From Mesostigma viride (Eukaryota > Streptophyta > Mesostigmatophyceae > Mesostigmatales > Mesostigmataceae): a stretch of DNA of 57,500 nucleotides. The DNA lies in NCBI GenBank assembly GCA_009746045.1, contig RPFO01000154.1:2792493-2849992 (forward strand), read 5' to 3'. Within the stretch, counting starts at the first letter, position 1, and every line of letters starts with the position of its first letter. The notes under the pieces are model-generated. The model was not told the DNA's origin and did no database searches. It worked only from the letters and a program-made list of their open reading frames with translations. This document shows positions 52,743 to 57,500 of this stretch, one piece after another. Position numbers and translations under genes: made by a program.

Positions 52743-54257
52743 TGGCCTGGATGTGGAAGGCTGTCTGCGACATGGGCTGACTAATTCGATTTGTACAAAG
52801 GGTTTCCTGCTCGCCCGAATTTTCCTTGGATGACCCGGTTGTTTATAAGGGTCGGTGGCTATTAATTAGCGGTCCGAGAAAATTAATTGTAGGTTTTAAA
52901 CGACTTCACTTGCAAAGATTCGTGTTTGGTTGCACCAGCTGAGGTTAAGTGGGGACCTGTAGGGTCGGCTGGTTGCTTACCGAATCTTTGGCTGATTTGG
53001 GTTATTTAGTGAGTCGTGATTAATTATTGTAAAGTGGATTCGGACCGGCCCAAGGGGTCGATGGGCGCGTTTTATGTTTGTCAGTCTTGGGAACCTTGTA
53101 CAACTACCTGTACGGTTAACGCACTAGCCTGGGGGTGCGTGGCCACGCTGTTTGTAGTGGCGTTTTCAGCACTGTTCAGGCCGGTGTGTGACGCATGCCG
53201 GTGTTAATTCATTTAGGATGATGTCAGCTTGTGTGTCGGCGGGCCATGCCTTAAGCAAGCTAGGCAGGCAATGATCCGCAATTGTTTCTTTCACAATGGC
53301 GGCAATGGCCGCCTGTGCAAAATTGCACATTCTAGCGCGGGTTGCATCTGTCTTGTAGCCGAGGCAGATGGTGGCACAACCGCTAAGTTGTTCGACCAAG
53401 CATAGTATAGTTGGTCGTGCAACGGAAAGAAAATTTAAATTTACCCCCATGTCGTTTTCCCCGGCTGCGGGTCTTTTTGACATGGGCGAAGGATGGGGCG
53501 CTACTCCGGCGGTTTGGCCAGCTTCGGCGGAGCTGTTTATAAGTTTCTAAAACAGCTCTAGTGTCACATCGCAGGCTTGCCACCGTGCGATGGTGCGTGG
53601 GACGTGACCTGGACTCAAAAGGTCCCGAACCAGGATCCTGTCAGCAACGACTTTTTTTGTCATAAAATATTTTTTGTGGCGGCAGGTCAGTTGTCCAGCT
53701 GCCCCTGCCGAGGAGGGGTGGTTGGGGACAATAGGAGCCGCGCGAGAGTTGCGCTCCGAAGCTAGAAATTTCCCTATTGCGAGACTCGAGTTGGGGAGGG
53801 CGTCTCAGGGAGGCGAGGCTACGCTAGACCTTTGTCGTTCCTTTTCGTCTCAGCACCTGCTGCGCGGCTCAGTCTATTATGGTGTCGTAAAACCTCTTTC
53901 CTTTTTGGACGGTTCCGGAATTGCGAAATGCTGGCTCTTTTTGAGGGCTTGTTTTTGGGGTGGTCACCGGCTTGTGTCGCATTGTAACCAGCGGGCCCCT
54001 GCGGGGGTTAATATAGCCTAGCGCGGGCTGAGTCGCCATTTAAGATGTTGCGACACGCTCTTTCGCGCACGGTGGTCATGAGTTTAATCGGCGCAATGGG
54101 GTTGGCGCCAGGGGGGGTAATTGGGTGGAGGCTTCTTGCTTCCGCGTGCGGATTGAGAAACCTTAAGGCCACTGTTAACTGCTGCATTTGTGGCAGGGCT
54201 CCACTTATTGTATTCAATCAAATGCTGGTCTTCTTGGGAGCTGAGTGATCTTAATCG
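52743..54257. repeat. Duplicated block, full-length copy (1.5 kb)
   Basis: Its left part (52743-53303) and right part (54126-54257) recur at 54314-54864 and 54885-55013; its middle (53304-54125) does not. No coding domain is recognised. A short frame at 54045-54248 contains NCCICGRAP but cannot be assigned. Confidence 0.85.
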
Positions 54258-54313
54258 GTTTTCTCTGAATATAGTTTAATTAACGCATGCGGGAAAGATA
54301 AGGCCGCCATGCC

Positions 54314-55013
54314 TTGGCCTGGATGTGGAAGGCTGTCTGCGACATGGGCTGACTAATTCGATTTGTACAAAGGGTTTCCTGCTCGCCCGAATTTTCCTTG
54401 GATGACCCGGTTGTTTATAAGGGTCGGTGGCTATTAATTAGCGGTCCGAGAAAATTAATTGTAGGTTTTATACGACTTCACTTGCAAAGATTCGTGTTTG
54501 GTTGCACCAGCTGAGGTTAAGTGGGGACCTGTAGGGTCGGCTGGTTGCTTACCGAATCTTTGGCTGATTTGGGTTATTTAGTGAGTCGTGATTAATTATT
54601 GTAAAGTGGATTCGGACCGGCCCAAGGGGTCGATGGGCGCGTTTTATGTTTGTCAGTCTTGGGAACCTTGTACAACTACCTGTACGGTTAACGCACTAGC
54701 CTGGGGGTGCGTGGCCACGCTGTTTGTAGTGGCGTTTTCAGCACTGTTCAGGCCGGTGTATGACGCATGCCGGTGTTAATTCATTTAGGATGATGTCAGC
54801 TTGTGTGTCGGCGGGCCATGCCTTAAGCAAGCTAGGCAGGCAATGATCCGCAATTGTTTCTTTCCCCTCCCTCCCACCCTGGAGGCTTCTTGCTTCCGCG
54901 TGCGGATTGAGAAACCTTAAGGCCACTGTTAACTGCTGCATTTGTGGCAGGGCTCCACTTATTGTATTCAATCAAATGCTGGTCTTCTTGGGAGCTGAGT
55001 GATCTTAATGTAT
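54314..55013. repeat. Duplicated block, internally deleted copy (0.7 kb)
   Basis: It joins the left and right parts of 52743-54257, with about 820 bases of middle missing and a short C/T-rich filler (CCCTCCCTCCCACCCT) at the junction. This is the relation seen between a full-length and a deletion-derivative mobile element. No terminal inverted repeat or target duplication could be shown. Confidence 0.85.
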
Positions 55014-55173
55014 GATTCCCAAACGGCATGATAGGCACATAATCAGTCTCAGTAATTGCTTTGCAGCAGTCAATGCACCAGAACACCTGTTGAAGAAGGT
55101 TATGCGCGCTAGCGATTACCCGCGGCAAGAAGCAATCAACACGCCTCGCTAACAACTGCAACCACAATGTAAT

Positions 55174-55384
55174 TCATGACGGGCCACTCACCGCTACCCT
55201 GCTCTCCTGCTTCAATGTCTCCCCATTCTCAAGGCCTCCATTGTAAACCTCTCCATCTTCACCATCGTCATCGTCTTCCTCTTCCTCCACTCCGACGTAT
55301 CCGTGTTTCCTTTTCCTAAGATACCTAGGGTTGTTCAAGTCGTATGTGCGGCGTTGGCACACTTCCAACAAAATTTTGGCCGCC
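55174..55384 (-). CDS. Possible C-terminal exon of an acidic protein
   Basis: Minus strand: KILLEVCQRRTYDLNNPRYL, then a Lys/Arg patch, then a Glu/Asp run and a tail ending at the stop codon (55174-55176). The composition is protein-like. The upstream AG at about 55386 is a possible acceptor. Its partner may be the short frame at 55672-55791 on the same strand. Confidence 0.35.
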
Positions 55385-55671
55385 TCTACCCATTACCATT
55401 TATTCGTACTATCATAACATATCCAGGCGTTTGAAAAATCATTCCCTCGTTCGAACTTCTACCCCTGGGCGTCCATGACGAGGCAGTCACGACGGGACGC
55501 AGATGCACAAAAATAAAACAAGGCGACATCCCTTCAATCATTGACCAAAAAACAGAATACGCGCAGAACTTGGATTTCAACACCACGCACCCATTACCAG
55601 CGAGCACGGCTGGCCTGCAACCGCCATCATTTCATAACCAGAAGCCAGGGCCCACACTCCATCCCGTTACC

Positions 55672-55791
55672 TCATCTTCCACGCACGGCTTCCGCTGCTT
55701 CCCTCTGCTCTTTCGCATTCTCCGCCAGCAACCTCGCCTTCTCCTCGTCCAACAATCCACTAAGAATAAAATCCCCTCTATTGGACGCCAT
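55672..55791 (-). CDS. Possible first exon: 39-codon coiled-coil frame
   Basis: ATG at 55791-55789; the frame reads MASNRGDFILSGLLDEEKAR followed by a Glu/Ala/Arg helix and reaches TGA at 55674-55672. Just after the TGA is GAG-GTAACG, a fair donor, and an earlier possible donor is GTGCGT. It could join the exon at 55174-55384, but the phase does not settle which junction is used. Confidence 0.25.
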   Translation of the reverse strand: MASNRGDFILSGLLDEEKARLLAENAKEQREAAEAVRGR

Positions 55792-56318
55792 TCAGACGAA
55801 CTTTGCTAGCGTCTTTTCACCGGCCCCAGCACACATAATCTATAGCCGCTTAATGACAACGGCCGACAACGACAACTGCTGAATAGGCGAAAAAGGCTGA
55901 TAACTACATTTTTATATTTCGCTGCATTTGCTAATAGACACGCACGTTCTCCCACTTCTCCATTACAATATAATTATCCATCTGGCCGTGTACAGGCAAA
56001 GATCCCCGAAGTAACTTACTGAAACGTATCTTACAGCATCGGATCACTGGCACCTAATCTACAGGTGGTAGATTACCAACCAAGACCCGTCGCGGTAATT
56101 TATGTACTCTGTCGGTAATGTACTACCAAAGATGTGCAGTCGTAACGTTACTCTTACTTACGGCTAGTAAAATTACTACCTATCATCCTACGTAGTAATG
56201 ATTACGGCGTTGGATCTCACGCCTCGGATCTAGGTAGTAAGATAAGACCTCGTAATTTACGCCTCGGATCCTTTTTACTACCCTCGGACGAAAAGTATAG
56301 TGTACTGACGTCCACTGC
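55792..56318. other. No recognisable gene
   Basis: AT-rich DNA with repeated TAGTAA/GTAATTTAC-type words at about 56050-56280. It is upstream of the plus-strand gene at 56321 and may contain its promoter, but no element is clear. Confidence 0.4.
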
Positions 56319-56320
56319 AT

Positions 56321-57500
56321 GTGGCGGATGCGTTCCTTCTGCATGGTATTTGCCTTGTGTGCCGTAATTGTGCAGGGTGTCGTCAGTACATCGGATGCAC
56401 TGGGGCCCCAGGCCGGTCAGGGGGGCATTCCAGCGGAGCAGCAAGCGAGTACATTGACACAGGAGGGGACAAGGCAGGCCGAGGTGGGGGCAACACCGGG
56501 GGGGCGGCAGCAAAGGTGGAGCGGGGGAAGCAGGAGGAGGCGGGGGAAGCTGAAGCCGAGGAGGGGGGCAGCGCCGGGGGAGAGGCAGCATAGGTGGAGC
56601 AGGGGAAGCAGGAGGAGGCGGGGGAAGCTGAAGCCGAGGAGGGGGGCAGCGCCGGGGGGGAGGCAGCAAAGGTGGAGCGGGTGAAGCAGGAGGAGGCGGG
56701 GGAAGCCAAGCCTGAGGGGGGTTGCGCCGGGGGGGAGGCAGCGAAGGTTGAGCAGGTGAAGCAGGAGGCGGGGAAAGCCAAGGACGAGGAGGGGAGCAGC
56801 GCCGGGGGGGAGGCAGCGAAGGTGGAGCAGGTGAAGCAGGAGGCGGGGGAAGCCAAGGACGAGGAGGGGAGCAGCGCCGGGGGGGAGGCAGCGAAGGTGG
56901 AGTGGGTGAAGCAGGAGGCGGGGAAAGCCAAGGACGAGGAGGGGAGCAGCGCCGGGGGGGAGGCAGCGAAGGTGGAGCAGGTGAAGCAGGAGGAGGGGGG
57001 GGAAGCCAAGCCTGAGGAGGGGGTCAAGACCAGAGGGGCGGCAGCAAAGGGGAAGCGGGTGAAGCAGGAGGAGGCGGGGAAGGGCAAGGCCGAGGAGGGG
57101 AGCAGCGCCGGGGGGGCGGAAGCAAAGGTGGAGCAGGGGAAACAGGGTCAGGCGGGGAACGGCAAGGCCAAGGAGGGGGGGAAGACAGGAGGGAAGACAG
57201 CAAAGGGCAAGCATGGGAAGAAGGTGGAGACAATCGTGGTGTCGAGTGATGATGATGAGGAGGAGGAGGCGGCGCCGAGAAACTTAGCGACCGATGAGAA
57301 GAAGAGCAAGGAAACATATTGTCGGTTCTGTGTCATGACCGATAACGCTTATCGTAAACACCACCACCGCCCCATGTACCCAAACAACATCACCTTCACC
57401 AACGAGGAATCAGGCTGCCATGTGGACGCAGGTATAATGTTTGTCTGGGCGTTGATCCTCGCGTCCTACTGGGGACGCATGTGGGGGCTGACTTTGATAG
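56321..57500 (+). CDS. Lys/Glu/Ala/Gly repeat protein with CRFC-X7-RKH motif (partial, interrupted by one TAG)
   Basis: One frame is open from 56321 to about 57431 except for a single TAG at 56591-56593. Its core is seven or more units of about 22-26 residues (AKVEQVKQEAGKAKDEEGSS type), followed by Lys-rich text and a Ser-Asp-Glu acidic run. Then comes YCRFCVMTDNAYRKHHH at about 57317-57367. A GTATAATG donor-like site follows HVDAG at about 57430. The TAG sits where every other unit has AAG (AAAGGTGGAG becomes ATAGGTGGAG), so it looks like a point mutation. Another frame from 56319 begins with a signal-peptide-like hydrophobic stretch, so the true start is uncertain. Function unknown; it runs off the window. 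Confidence 0.5.

Overview
The window is eukaryotic nuclear DNA: spliced genes with GT-AG introns, LTR retrotransposons, a CACTA-type DNA transposase and long microsatellites. The organism is most likely a green-lineage alga or an early plant-like lineage. I infer this, with low confidence, from plant-type CCCTAAA heptamers inside a microsatellite, a copia element with an initiator-Met-like primer site, and a TNP2-type CACTA transposase. No prokaryotic operon, tRNA, rRNA or CRISPR array was recognised. All comparisons were made by eye.

Layout. 1-3.3 kb: no firm gene, a 355-360 bp satellite, and one weak two-exon coiled-coil gene. 3.3-18.5 kb: an LTR retrotransposon ('element 1') with an unusual order, GAG-integrase-protease-RT-RNase H. 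It is split by a nested, intact 5.9 kb Ty1/copia element (7517-13462, minus strand, 5 bp target duplication AAGGT). A second LTR and a truncated second gag copy follow in tandem. 18.5-28.1 kb: a CACTA-like locus with a phase-consistent seven-exon TNP2-type transposase (+), a divergent lysine/alanine-rich gene of unknown function (-), a GC-rich minisatellite in or beyond the last visible intron of that gene, and a dense TTGTCA/TGACAA subterminal block ending in CTAGTG. 28.1-30.0 kb: a low-complexity, NLS-bearing, Cys/His-rich gene broken by an in-frame TGA and by insertion of the next element.

30.0-40.0 kb: 'element 2', a 10 kb LTR element with 700 bp LTRs and target duplication TATAT. Its pol is decayed but its RNase H resembles that of element 1. 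Inside it sit two long repeats in tandem, separated by 2 bp (33410-36029). 40-42.4 kb: two microsatellites, (CATC)n and (CCCT)n, in shared flanks, plus a 34 bp-arm hairpin. 42.4-46.5 kb: two intronless genes in divergent orientation, a protein kinase and an unknown protein, separated by tandem repeats carrying perfect palindromes. 46.5-49.8 kb: mostly unassigned. 49.8-51.4 kb: (GGGA)n then (GCGT)n. 51.8-55 kb: a 184 bp tandem array and a large duplication with an internally deleted copy. 55-57.5 kb: gene fragments, including a gene running off the right edge that shares a short Cys/His motif and a low-complexity arm with the 28-30 kb gene.

The most notable observation is element 1/element 2 as a candidate retroelement lineage. 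It has a copia-like RT/RNase H, an integrase with an HHCC finger and a gypsy-like C-terminal domain placed before the protease, LTR ends AGTTA(G/A)...(C/T)TAACT instead of TG...CA, and two ORFs related by +1. I do not know of a described family with this combination; I could not search databases.
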